Part shown: piece after piece, positions 18,028-25,713 of the stretch
Position numbering within the stretch: the first letter of the stretch is position 1
Layout: each line of letters begins with the position of its first letter
Assembly (NCBI RefSeq): GCF_041429785.1
Contig: NZ_CP163423.1
Coordinates: 1,860,001 to 1,924,000 of the forward strand
DNA from: Fretibacter rubidus
Lineage (GTDB): Bacteria > Pseudomonadota > Alphaproteobacteria > Caulobacterales > Maricaulaceae
Direction of reading: 5' to 3'
Length of the DNA stretch: 64,000 nucleotides
Translations under genes and position numbers: made by a program
Notes under the pieces: generated by a model
Told to the model about the DNA's origin: nothing
Database searches by the model: none
The model's input: only the letters and a program-made list of their open reading frames with translations

Positions 18028-19092
18028 CTATAATTGTCCGGTATTGATTTTCATACGCGCCAATTGACCCAGTGCGGTCGTCATTTGACCGTAGGGTTTA
18101 AAGCGCGGATTGTCAGTTTGACCATGGTAATAACGGTAGTAAATCTGCTGGATAATCACGGCTAAGCGCCAAATGCCGTAGACATAGTAAAATTGGAAGT
18201 TGGAGACGTCTTGGCCTGTACGGACGGCATAAAAATCAAGGATTTCTTGGCGCGTCATCATGCCTTTGGCTTTGGACGGTTGGCGCACCATCATATGCAT
18301 AAACTGCGGGTCATCTTCCTCTATCCAATAGGCAAGCGTGTTGCCCAAATCCATCAAGGGGTCACCCAACGCGGAAATTTCCCAATCCAGAACGGCGTCA
18401 ATTTTGCGCGGATCATCAAGGTTTAAAATGCAATTATCGATGCGGTAATCACCGTGCAAAATAGCAGCACCGTTTTCCACGCTTGGTTGGTTGGCATCGA
18501 GCCAATCGCGCACGTCTTCAAATTTATCAACATCATCGGTCCAGGCTTTTTCAAAGCGCTTATTCCATCCGCCGATTTGCCGGGCAACATAGCCTTCGGG
18601 ACGGCCAAAATCAGACAGCCCAAGTGCGGCATAGTCAATCTGGTGAAGCTTGACGAGGTCGCCAAAGAACGTCTCGCAAAGCTGCCGTGTCTCTGCCTCG
18701 CCCCACCCCCAATCAGCGGGAATATCATTGTGGATTAAATGGCCCTCTGTACGGTCCATAACGTAAAATTCTGCACCAATGATGCTTTCATCATCTGTAT
18801 AGTAAAGCGTATTAGGAACGGGAAACGACCCTTTTAGCGCGTTCATGATGCGGTATTCACGGTGCATGTCATGACCTGATTTTGGCCGTGTGCCAAAAGG
18901 TGGACGCCGCAGTACTAGTCGCCTCTCTGGATAATCCACAGCATAAGTCAAGTTCGACGCGCCGCTTGGGTATTGGGTCACACGCGCCGTGCCTGACAGC
19001 CCTGGAATTGCATCTTTCAAGACAGCATCAATGGCGGCGAGGTCTAACTCCTCACCCTTGCGCACCTCAACCGTTTTATTCTCAGACGCCAT
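18028..19092 (-). CDS. APH-fold phosphotransferase, ACAD10/11 kinase-domain-like
   Basis: A 354-residue kinase-like protein of the aminoglycoside/choline phosphotransferase superfamily. It shows an N-lobe glycine-containing loop (QYPSGASNLTY), the ATP-binding LVLRRPPFGTR, the catalytic loop ILHGDYRIDNCIL and the metal-binding VLDWEISALGDPLMDL. These match the N-terminal kinase domain of ACAD10/11 and LvaA-type proteins, which phosphorylate 4-hydroxyacyl-CoA during 4-hydroxyacid breakdown. The match and the adjacent ACAD11-like dehydrogenase make that role more likely than antibiotic resistance. The start codon overlaps the stop of the upstream SDR by one base (TAATG). Confidence 0.86.
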   Translation of the reverse strand: MASENKTVEVRKGEELDLAAIDAVLKDAIPGLSGTARVTQYPSGASNLTYAVDYPERRLVLRRPPFGTRPKSGHDMHREYRIMNALKGSFPVPNTLYYTDDESIIGAEFYVMDRTEGHLIHNDIPADWGWGEAETRQLCETFFGDLVKLHQIDYAALGLSDFGRPEGYVARQIGGWNKRFEKAWTDDVDKFEDVRDWLDANQPSVENGAAILHGDYRIDNCILNLDDPRKIDAVLDWEISALGDPLMDLGNTLAYWIEEDDPQFMHMMVRQPSKAKGMMTRQEILDFYAVRTGQDVSNFQFYYVYGIWRLAVIIQQIYYRYYHGQTDNPRFKPYGQMTTALGQLARMKINTGQL

Positions 19093-19850
19093 TAAATGAC
19101 TGCACCGCCGTCGACGACCATGCCTTGGCCAGTAAAGTAGCTGGCTTCGTCACTGACCATATACAATACAGCGCCGACCATTTCTTCGGGTTGGGCCATG
19201 CGCGAAATCGCGAGGTTCGATTGCATATACTTATCCATACCTGGCATATCCTTTAGGCCAGCCGCGAGTTTTGTATCCGTAAAGCCAGGCAGCAACGCGT
19301 TCACGCGAATGCCTTTGTTGCCATATTCTTTGGCAAACCCTTTGGTCATATTAATCAACGCCGCTTTGGTCATACCGTAAACGACGCGCATTTGACCCGG
19401 CTGAATACCATCAATTGAGGCCACATTGACCACAGAGCCGCCGCCGTTTCTTAGCATATGCGGCACAGATTTCGCGGTCAGATAGAACGGCCCCTTTAGG
19501 TTTACATCCATCGTCTTGTCATAGGCAGATTCTGGTGTTTCATGGGCTGGTCCGAAATACGGATTGGTCGCGCCGTTATTAATCAGAATGTCCAAGCGAC
19601 CGTGTTTTTTCATAATCGCGTCCAGCACTTCGTCGTGATGTTCAAGCTCGCCCAAATGCAGCGTCATGGCTTCGGCTTTGCCGCCTGCCGCTACAATCGC
19701 GTCAGCAACTTTGCCGCAATCCGCGACCTTGCGGCTTGTGCAGATAACGGTCGCGCCGTGCTGCGCAAGGCCGTGCGCAATCGCTTCGCCAATACCGCGG
19801 CTGGCCCCAGCCACAAGGGCCACTTTTCCTGTTAAATCAAATCGTGCCAT
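19092..19850 (-). CDS. SDR family oxidoreductase (classical)
   Basis: A 252-residue NAD(P)-dependent dehydrogenase. Visible features are the cofactor loop AGASRGIGEAIA near residue 15, the LINNGA strand end, catalytic Ser in VNVASIDG, the Tyr/Lys pair in YGMTKAALIN, and the C-terminal YFTGQGMVVDGGA typical of classical SDRs. It is gene two of the operon, 2 bases after another SDR, and overlaps the kinase gene downstream by one base. In a hydroxyacid pathway it could interconvert hydroxy and keto acyl intermediates. The substrate is not defined by sequence. Confidence 0.9.
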   Translation of the reverse strand: MARFDLTGKVALVAGASRGIGEAIAHGLAQHGATVICTSRKVADCGKVADAIVAAGGKAEAMTLHLGELEHHDEVLDAIMKKHGRLDILINNGATNPYFGPAHETPESAYDKTMDVNLKGPFYLTAKSVPHMLRNGGGSVVNVASIDGIQPGQMRVVYGMTKAALINMTKGFAKEYGNKGIRVNALLPGFTDTKLAAGLKDMPGMDKYMQSNLAISRMAQPEEMVGAVLYMVSDEASYFTGQGMVVDGGAVI

Positions 19851-19852
19851 GA

Positions 19853-20638
19853 CTATGTCTCCTTTTGCGGCAATGTATCATTGCCCATTTTTGATTTTAG
19901 CTTTGCCATACCGTTGATATAGCGCTGATAATCCATGCCTTTGTGCTTGAAATACTCACCCACAACGGGATGAGACAACACAAGAAACTCATCATTCTGC
20001 GCCGCCGCTAGCAAAGCGTCCGCGACATCTGACGGTTCCAGCAATCCGTCTTTGCTGTTCTCGGCCATGGCAAAACCTTTGGTCATATCGGTTTTGACAT
20101 ATTGCGGGCAGATGCAATGCACCGAAATGCCGTGTTCCTTATGAGTAATAGCCATAGTTTCGGCCAAGCCAACGGCGGCATGTTTCGTTGCGCTATAGGA
20201 CGCACTACCGATTTGGTTGAGAAGCCCTGCTGCTGATGCTGTAATCACGAAGCGTCCAGAGCCGCGCTCGACCCATTTCGGCAAAAGCGCGCGAGACGCA
20301 TAGACAGACGCCATGACATTGACCTGCCAACTTAGCTCCCAAGCCTCATTGCTGGCCCCGCCTGCATGTTCGCCGTCACCAAAACCAACACCCGCATTTG
20401 ATACAAAGACATCAATGGGGCCATTGGCCGCCTCTGCCATGTCAATAAAGTTTTGAACTTGGCCCTCATCCGTCACGTCGCATGCCACACTCAGCGCGCC
20501 AATCTCGGCTGCGGTCGCATCGGGCGCTTTCAAATCACAAATTGCGACCTTCGCACCCTGCGCGATAAACATTTCAGCGATTGCGCGGCCAATGCCGCCG
20601 CTCGCCCCAGTGATTGCTACGCTTTGATTGTTGAACAT
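19853..20638 (-). CDS. SDR family oxidoreductase (classical)
   Basis: First gene of the minus-strand acyl-CoA operon. The 261-residue protein has the Rossmann loop TGASGGIGRAIAEMF, the cofactor-selecting acidic residue in VAICDLKAP, the VSNAGVG motif, Ser in ITASAAG and the catalytic YSATKHA. A palindrome at 20691-20712 lies 53 bases before its start and probably controls the whole operon. A divergent gene for a DUF3667 protein begins 132 bases away. Its reaction is a dehydrogenation or reduction of a hydroxyl/keto group, with unknown substrate. Confidence 0.9.
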   Translation of the reverse strand: MFNNQSVAITGASGGIGRAIAEMFIAQGAKVAICDLKAPDATAAEIGALSVACDVTDEGQVQNFIDMAEAANGPIDVFVSNAGVGFGDGEHAGGASNEAWELSWQVNVMASVYASRALLPKWVERGSGRFVITASAAGLLNQIGSASYSATKHAAVGLAETMAITHKEHGISVHCICPQYVKTDMTKGFAMAENSKDGLLEPSDVADALLAAAQNDEFLVLSHPVVGEYFKHKGMDYQRYINGMAKLKSKMGNDTLPQKET

Positions 20639-20690
20639 GCTGTCTCCCTGTCATGATATTTACAGGGCAGCGCCGCGCTGGGCAATGGTC

Positions 20691-20712
20691 AATATGCAAT
20701 TAGTTGCATATT
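20691..20712. promoter_or_regulatory. Perfect palindrome, probable operator of the acyl-CoA operon
   Basis: The 9-base arms AATATGCAA (20691-20699) and TTGCATATT (20704-20712) flank TTAG. The palindrome sits 53 bases before the first SDR gene, in the divergent intergenic region. Size and symmetry suit a TetR- or GntR-type dimer. No regulator gene is adjacent, so the ligand is unknown. Related TATGCA palindromes occur before the flavin oxidoreductase at 25592. Confidence 0.6.
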
Positions 20713-20770
20713 TTCATCTTATCCGTCATGTGCCATAGCAAGTCTTTATGACGGGATAAAAGGGGGCAAT

Positions 20771-22048
20771 ATGACGGATGAAGAGATTTTAGGGTCGCAT
20801 GAGGCGCCATTAGACGCCGATAATGTGCCTGATGCCAATCAATCCCATTATTGTTATAGCTGCGCCGAGCCTATGAATGGGCTTTATTGCATGGCGTGTG
20901 GGCAGAAGAACGACAATTACCGCCGTTCTATATTCGCGCTCATATGGGAAACTATAGCGTCAGTAACCGCCTTAGAAGGCCGCATGTGGCGCACAGGTGC
21001 CGCACTAATTGCCAAGCCTGGCAAAGTCGCCCGTGAATTTGCTGACGGAGCGCGGACAAAATGGTCATCGCCCGTTCGGGCCTATCTGGCCATGAGCTTG
21101 CTTTTGTTTGGCTATCTGTCGATTTTCAACGTCAATATCGTGTCCCTTGATATTGACTTAAAACCAACGTCCTGCGCCGTGGGCACAATTGCTGATTTAC
21201 CAGCCGATCAATTACGCCTTCATGTGCGGCCCAAGTTTTTTGAACCGAGTAGCGTTTATAATGCGCGATTAGCCAATCGTGACACGGCCACAATTGAGAG
21301 ACGCATTATAACCGAAGGCCTGAATTTCAAGTTTGATATTGGCGAACCCGACACTGACTGTGAAGACATGAGCGAAGCCACAGACAATCCAGCCACACCA
21401 AACACCACAAAAACTTTAGCACAGCAGATCAAAGACACAGTTGATGAAAGTCTCGCAAGTGATGAAGTTCAGGACGCTTTGAAAGAAGCAGACGCATTAC
21501 GCAAAGCACAAGAAACTGCTGAGGGCCCTGATGACACATCAATCGTTATGAACGGCGAAACAGTAGAGCCGGAAACATTTGCCCAAATGGGACTATTGTT
21601 CATGCGTGATCCCGCGCGGTTAAACCGAAGTTTCGCGAGCTATATTCCGCGTTTGATGTTCTTTATGATGCCGCTGACTATGCTGCTCGGTTGGGTGTTT
21701 ATTCGCGGGCGGGGAAATGCGCTGCTCTATGATCACCTTGTCCATGCTAGCTATGTTCATGCAGTGACCTATTTTCTGATCTTTCTGGCTCTCATTGCCT
21801 CACGCATCATACCAGGCGGTATGATGGCAAAGGGTCTCGGACTGGCGCTGCTTATTTATCTACCCATTAGCGCCAAGCGTATGTTTAATCGGGGTTGGTT
21901 TAAGACGGTTTGGACGGCTTATGGCGTTGGCTTTATTTACCTCTTAATACTCGTGACGGGTCTGGTAATGCTAATGGGATTACAGCTTCAAAACACCATG
22001 TCGGAAATACAAAGCCTATCCACAGCGCTGCCCAACGAAGGGTCATAG
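20771..22048 (+). CDS. DUF3667 family membrane protein
   Basis: A 425-residue protein with an N-terminal zinc-ribbon-like segment: two CxxC pairs in YCYSCAEPM and YCMACGQKN. The conserved block EGRMWRTGAALIAKPGKVAREFADG, ending in SPVRAYLAMSLLLFGYLSIF, follows. A hydrophilic, acidic central region of about 150 residues separates this from four or so C-terminal membrane segments. The pattern matches DUF3667, a family of unknown function. AAGGGGG lies 5 bases upstream of the ATG. It is divergent from the acyl-CoA operon and ends at a shared terminator. Confidence 0.85.
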   Translation: MTDEEILGSHEAPLDADNVPDANQSHYCYSCAEPMNGLYCMACGQKNDNYRRSIFALIWETIASVTALEGRMWRTGAALIAKPGKVAREFADGARTKWSSPVRAYLAMSLLLFGYLSIFNVNIVSLDIDLKPTSCAVGTIADLPADQLRLHVRPKFFEPSSVYNARLANRDTATIERRIITEGLNFKFDIGEPDTDCEDMSEATDNPATPNTTKTLAQQIKDTVDESLASDEVQDALKEADALRKAQETAEGPDDTSIVMNGETVEPETFAQMGLLFMRDPARLNRSFASYIPRLMFFMMPLTMLLGWVFIRGRGNALLYDHLVHASYVHAVTYFLIFLALIASRIIPGGMMAKGLGLALLIYLPISAKRMFNRGWFKTVWTAYGVGFIYLLILVTGLVMLMGLQLQNTMSEIQSLSTALPNEGS

Positions 22049-22082
22049 ATTTAACGGTCATTTCACACCCCCGAACATAGAA

Positions 22083-22114
22083 AAAGCCCGCCGTGGGAAA
22101 CCAAGGCGGGCTTT
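22083..22114. terminator. Bidirectional terminator between convergent genes
   Basis: The 10-bp arms AAAGCCCGCC (22083-22092) and GGCGGGCTTT (22105-22114) are perfect complements with a 12-base loop. On the minus strand the stem is followed by TTC after a run of Ts, giving a good U-tract for the DUF2853 gene; on the plus strand the U-tract is shorter. Confidence 0.8.
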
Positions 22115-22140
22115 ACAAATTCAGTCTATGTGTATGAGGC

Positions 22141-23352
22141 TTAGCCGCCAAACATATCCAACTTACCCGTGTTTTTGGCACAGAGATAATAGAACGTTAC
22201 GCGGTTCTTAAAGCGCTCGCCTTTCATCTCTTGGCAGACGGCCTTGACGACGTCTTCAGCACCGTCTTTCACGCCCAGCTTTTTGCCAACGAAATTCTTG
22301 GCAACAGTCGCTGTTTCCGTGGCATCTGAACAGGCAACAAGCGAACTGTCACGGCTGCGTAGAGCGACGCCGCAATGTTTGATGATGGCTTTAACAGTAT
22401 CGCGTGATGCCTTGTCGTCATATTTTTTGACATTGGCGTAATACTTGTCTTCAGCTGACATCACAGGCTTTTTTGCGCCGCCCTTTGGCCCTGGCTTCTG
22501 ACGCACACGACCGTCTTTGGTCTTCGCGCCTAACTTTGTGCCGGGTTTCGGTCCTGGCTTGCCTTTGGCTTTTTTGGCTGTCGCGGGCTTGGCTTTCATA
22601 GCCTTTGGCGCAGCGCCTTTGGCAAGACCTTTGGCTTGCTTGACCCATTCGTCGCGTTTGATGCGGCCTGGAATAGAGTCGATAACGCCTTCAACCATTT
22701 TCACATCAGCCGCTTTCCACGCACCGATCTGGCGGAAGTAGTAAATACCCTTAGAATGTAGGTCTTTCTCAAACTTCGGTCCGATACCTTTGATAAGCTT
22801 AAGATCATCAGGTGTGCCGTCTGTTGGGCCGTCTGTGTAAAGCACTTTCGGCTTCGGCGCGGCTTTCGCTTTTGGCTTTGGTTCAGCTTTTGGCTTCGGA
22901 GCCGCTTTGACTTTGGCCTTTGGTGCCGCTTTTGCTTTGGCCTTCGGCGCGGGGGCTTCTGACAAACGACCTTCGAGATATTTGACACGGGCCGCCAAAT
23001 AGCGGTTACGCCATTCTAGCGCATATGTGTCATCATCGGACGCTTCTTCTGCGGCAGGCGCAGCTTTTGACGTCACAGCGGCAGCAGCGGCGGCACCAGC
23101 GGCTGCAGCAGCGAGCTTGGATTTCAGGCCAGAGACTTCTGTGTCACGAGAGGCGACAGAGCCTTCAAGTTCGCGAACACGGGCGCGCAGGCTATCGGCT
23201 TCGGCGCGCAAGGCACCCTCACCTTCGATAGACAAGTCGCCGTCAACTTTTTTACCGCGGAACAAAAGCCAGCCCAAAAGCAGGCCAAGGAGAGCGGGTA
23301 GCAATAGTGGCAACCAGCCAAAGCATGTGATGTAAGATAATACGTTTTCCAT
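22141..23352 (-). CDS. Membrane-anchored helix-hairpin-helix and DUF2853 protein
   Basis: A 403-residue protein. Order: one N-terminal membrane segment (LPLLLPALLGLLLGWLLF), a coiled coil (ALRAEADSLRARVRELEG), an Ala-rich stretch, a long Lys/Ala/Pro linker, a helix-hairpin-helix (PDDLKLIKGIGPKFEKDLHSKGI), a second Lys/Pro/Gly-rich basic linker and a C-terminal DUF2853 domain (KYDDKASRDTVKAIIKHCGVALRSRDSSLVACSD). The basic linker and HhH suggest DNA or polyanion contact near the inner membrane. Function is unknown. It starts 14 bases after the OmpA/BON gene and is probably co-transcribed with it, which suggests an envelope-linked role. Confidence 0.78.
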   Translation of the reverse strand: MENVLSYITCFGWLPLLLPALLGLLLGWLLFRGKKVDGDLSIEGEGALRAEADSLRARVRELEGSVASRDTEVSGLKSKLAAAAAGAAAAAAVTSKAAPAAEEASDDDTYALEWRNRYLAARVKYLEGRLSEAPAPKAKAKAAPKAKVKAAPKPKAEPKPKAKAAPKPKVLYTDGPTDGTPDDLKLIKGIGPKFEKDLHSKGIYYFRQIGAWKAADVKMVEGVIDSIPGRIKRDEWVKQAKGLAKGAAPKAMKAKPATAKKAKGKPGPKPGTKLGAKTKDGRVRQKPGPKGGAKKPVMSAEDKYYANVKKYDDKASRDTVKAIIKHCGVALRSRDSSLVACSDATETATVAKNFVGKKLGVKDGAEDVVKAVCQEMKGERFKNRVTFYYLCAKNTGKLDMFGG

Positions 23353-23366
23353 TTTAGAACGTCCTT

Positions 23367-24461
23367 TTAATTAGCTTGTGTGACGACAAATTCGATGCGC
23401 CGATTTTGCGCTTTGCCTTCAGGTGTGTCGTTTGATGCGATTGGTGTGCTTTCGCCCATGCCTTTGGCAGAGAGACGCGCCAGAGCAACGCCGTTATCCG
23501 CCAAATAGGCCGCAACGCTATTGGCGCGCGCTTCTGATAAGGCTTGGTTATAGTCATCACCGCCGTCGCTATCGGTATGTCCAATAACCGCGATACGGAA
23601 TGACGCGCACTGTTTCGCCGCAGAGGCCAAAGTGTTGAGCAAGTCATAGCTCTGCGCACCGTTGATACCAGCTTTGTTGTAAGCGAAGTTAATTTTGTTA
23701 TCGCCTTTCAGGTCATCAAATAATGTCTGACAAATTGATTCGGACTTAACTTCGCCGACATTGACAGCCGCCGCATTGGGCACAGCGATATTTGACGCAC
23801 CTTCATAACCCGTCGGCAATCCAGTCACCATTGCATTGATGCGATCGCGAACATCAGCATCCGCCGCAAGGCCGCGAAGTACGGTTTGCGTGTCTTCCAT
23901 GTTCAACGTTCCGCGCTCAAGAAGCTTAAGCTCTGACATGTTCATGGCCACAACATCTGCCCAACGATCATTGGGCGCACCAGGCGCAACTTTAACCGTG
24001 TTATCTGTTACCATATTAGGGAACATAACGTTGGCTTCACGCAGAACACGTTCACGCTCTGCTTCGTTTCGCACATAGCCGTCGAGGACAACACGACCAT
24101 CTTCTGACTTTGTTGCTGCAAATGTATAAGGGCGTACGGGTTGAACCGCGGCCACTTTTTTGACGGTCAAGTCACTGGCGACCTCGTGCCATGTGTCTTT
24201 TGATTCGCAAGCTTCGCACTTCGTATTCGTCGCAAGAGCCACCGCAGCAGACAAAGCTGTGTCGGTTGGTGCTTCGCCAGATAGACGGGCGACATTGCCG
24301 CTCATATTGACGGTCGCGAAGTCGTAACCATTGTTATTTAAGGCTGTTTGAATTGTTTGCCCCATATCCGCCGAACGCTGTGTCGCGCTAAATGGCCAGA
24401 TAATTGACATAAACAATGTGATCAGCGCGAGAATAATAATTCCCAGCAACCACTTTCCCAT
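23367..24461 (-). CDS. OmpA-family protein with BON domain
   Basis: A 364-residue envelope protein. An N-terminal uncleaved membrane segment (LLGIIILALITLFMSIIWPF) is followed by BON-like repeats (VNMSGNVARLSGEAP and VVLDGYVRNEAERERVLREA) and a C-terminal OmpA peptidoglycan-binding domain. That domain has INFAYNKAGINGAQSYDLLNTLA, GHTDSDGGDDYNQALSEARANSV and the closing QNRRIEFVV. It would link the inner membrane or periplasm to peptidoglycan. The HhH-DUF2853 gene follows after 14 bases. One pair of Cys (CEAC) may form a disulfide. Confidence 0.87.
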   Translation of the reverse strand: MGKWLLGIIILALITLFMSIIWPFSATQRSADMGQTIQTALNNNGYDFATVNMSGNVARLSGEAPTDTALSAAVALATNTKCEACESKDTWHEVASDLTVKKVAAVQPVRPYTFAATKSEDGRVVLDGYVRNEAERERVLREANVMFPNMVTDNTVKVAPGAPNDRWADVVAMNMSELKLLERGTLNMEDTQTVLRGLAADADVRDRINAMVTGLPTGYEGASNIAVPNAAAVNVGEVKSESICQTLFDDLKGDNKINFAYNKAGINGAQSYDLLNTLASAAKQCASFRIAVIGHTDSDGGDDYNQALSEARANSVAAYLADNGVALARLSAKGMGESTPIASNDTPEGKAQNRRIEFVVTQAN

Positions 24462-24540
24462 AGTAATCTCCCTTTAGAGTAATTTGCACGGTCTGCCTTA
24501 TCATGCCAATAAAATCAATTCAAATCTATGGCGATTAAAC

Positions 24541-24577
24541 GACAAACGCACCCTTCAGGGCGCGCTCGTTTATTTAC
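24541..24577 (-). terminator. Probable terminator of the flavin oxidoreductase gene
   Basis: On the minus strand a GC-rich imperfect hairpin with the core CGCGCCCT / AGGGTGCG and a 2-base loop is flanked by AAAC / GTTT and followed by T-rich sequence. It lies roughly 55-90 bases after the stop at 24633. The stem has mismatches at its base. Confidence 0.45.
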
Positions 24578-24632
24578 CATTCATATTAGAATTAATTACC
24601 GCGTATAACCCGCGACGATATGCTCAAGATGC

Positions 24633-25592
24633 CTAACGCTTCATGCGCGTGACCGCTTCGTCATATTCGGCTTTCAATTGATCAACAATCTCTTGCACGG
24701 ACGGCGCGTCTTTCACAGAGCCCACGCCTTGCCCTGCCCCCCAAATATCTTTCCAAGCTTTGGCATCTGTGTTCCCTCCAGACCCGAAGTTCATGCTGTC
24801 CTTGCCTGCCTCGGGAAGATTGTTTGGATCAAGCCCTGCTTTTTCAATTGACCCTTTCAAGTAATTACCGTGCACACCCGTAAAGAGTGATGAGTAAACA
24901 ATGTCCTCGCCAGAGCTATCAATAATTTCTTGCTTATAGCCGTCCTCTGCATTGGCTTCAGCGGACGCAATAAAGCGCGTGCCAATATAAGCGAGATCTG
25001 CGCCCATGGCTTGAGACGCCGCAATGGCCCCGCCTGTTGCGATAGAGCCAGAGAGCAATAACGGCCCATCATGAAACTCACGAATTTCAGGGATAAGCGC
25101 GAAAGGCGACAAACGCCCCGCATGACCGCCCGCGCCTGAACAGACGGCGATTAAACCATCGGCATGCATCGACAAGGCCTTTTGCGAATGTCGGATATTG
25201 GTGACGTCATGCAAAACGATACCGCCGTAGCTATGGGTCGCGTCATAAACCATCTTGCTGGCTTGCAGGCTTGTGATGATAATCGGAACCTCGTGTTTGA
25301 CGCAGACCTCCATATCATGTTCCAAGCGGTTGTTAGAACCGTGACAGATTTGGTTGACCGCAAATGGCGCGACCTTTTTATCAGGATTTTCTTTTTGGTA
25401 TTGGTCGAGTTCCAACTTGATACGGATAATCCATTTCTCAAGCTCTTCTTTTGGACGGGCATTCAGCGCGGGAAACGACCCGACAATACCCGCCTTACAC
25501 TGCGCTATCACGAGCTCAGGACCAGAGACGATAAACATCGGCGCCGCAACAACAGGAAGTTCAAGGTTTTGTAAGATGGGCGGTAAAGACAT
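24633..25592 (-). CDS. NAD(P)H-dependent flavin oxidoreductase, nitronate monooxygenase-like
   Basis: A 319-residue TIM-barrel flavoprotein of the nitronate monooxygenase/2-nitropropane dioxygenase family. It has LPVVAAPMFIVSGPELVIAQCKAG at the N terminus, the GIVGSFPALN segment, a glycine-rich FMN-phosphate region (LLLSGSIATGGAIAASQAMGADLAYIGTRF) and VCSGAGGHAG. Enzymes of this group oxidise nitronates or reduce quinones using FMN. ATG 25592 follows GGAG with 6-base spacing; starts farther upstream at 25643 add a hydrophilic tail without support. The promoter region carries palindromes and a tandem 20-base repeat. Confidence 0.87.
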   Translation of the reverse strand: MSLPPILQNLELPVVAAPMFIVSGPELVIAQCKAGIVGSFPALNARPKEELEKWIIRIKLELDQYQKENPDKKVAPFAVNQICHGSNNRLEHDMEVCVKHEVPIIITSLQASKMVYDATHSYGGIVLHDVTNIRHSQKALSMHADGLIAVCSGAGGHAGRLSPFALIPEIREFHDGPLLLSGSIATGGAIAASQAMGADLAYIGTRFIASAEANAEDGYKQEIIDSSGEDIVYSSLFTGVHGNYLKGSIEKAGLDPNNLPEAGKDSMNFGSGGNTDAKAWKDIWGAGQGVGSVKDAPSVQEIVDQLKAEYDEAVTRMKR

Positions 25593-25632
25593 AAATGACT
25601 CCGTAAAGCGGTTATTGGCAGGACTAATGATG

Positions 25633-25654
25633 TGCATATGCAAATATATGCATA
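25633..25654. promoter_or_regulatory. TATGCA palindromes upstream of the flavin oxidoreductase
   Basis: Two palindromes, TGCATATGCA (25633-25642) and TATGCATA (25647-25654), lie 41-62 bases before the start at 25592. Their TATGCA core recurs in the palindrome before the acyl-CoA operon (20691-20712), which could indicate a common regulator. AT-rich 8-10-base palindromes also arise by chance. Confidence 0.35.
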
Positions 25655-25665
25655 GTACGCTTTGT

Positions 25666-25705
25666 CCAGATATTTCGTTTGATTACCAGATATTTCGTTT
25701 GATTA
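25666..25705. repeat. Perfect tandem duplication of a 20-base unit
   Basis: The unit ccagatatttcgtttgatta occurs twice, back to back (25666-25685 and 25686-25705), with no mismatch. It lies between the stop of the M20 peptidase and the promoter of the flavin oxidoreductase. It may be a slippage product or a pair of direct binding sites. Confidence 0.9.
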
Positions 25706-25713
25706 AATAAGCG

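Noticed and set aside
18028-19092. Aminoglycoside resistance gene
   Set aside because: The fold is shared, but the ACAD10/11-type motifs and the acyl-CoA operon point to metabolism.
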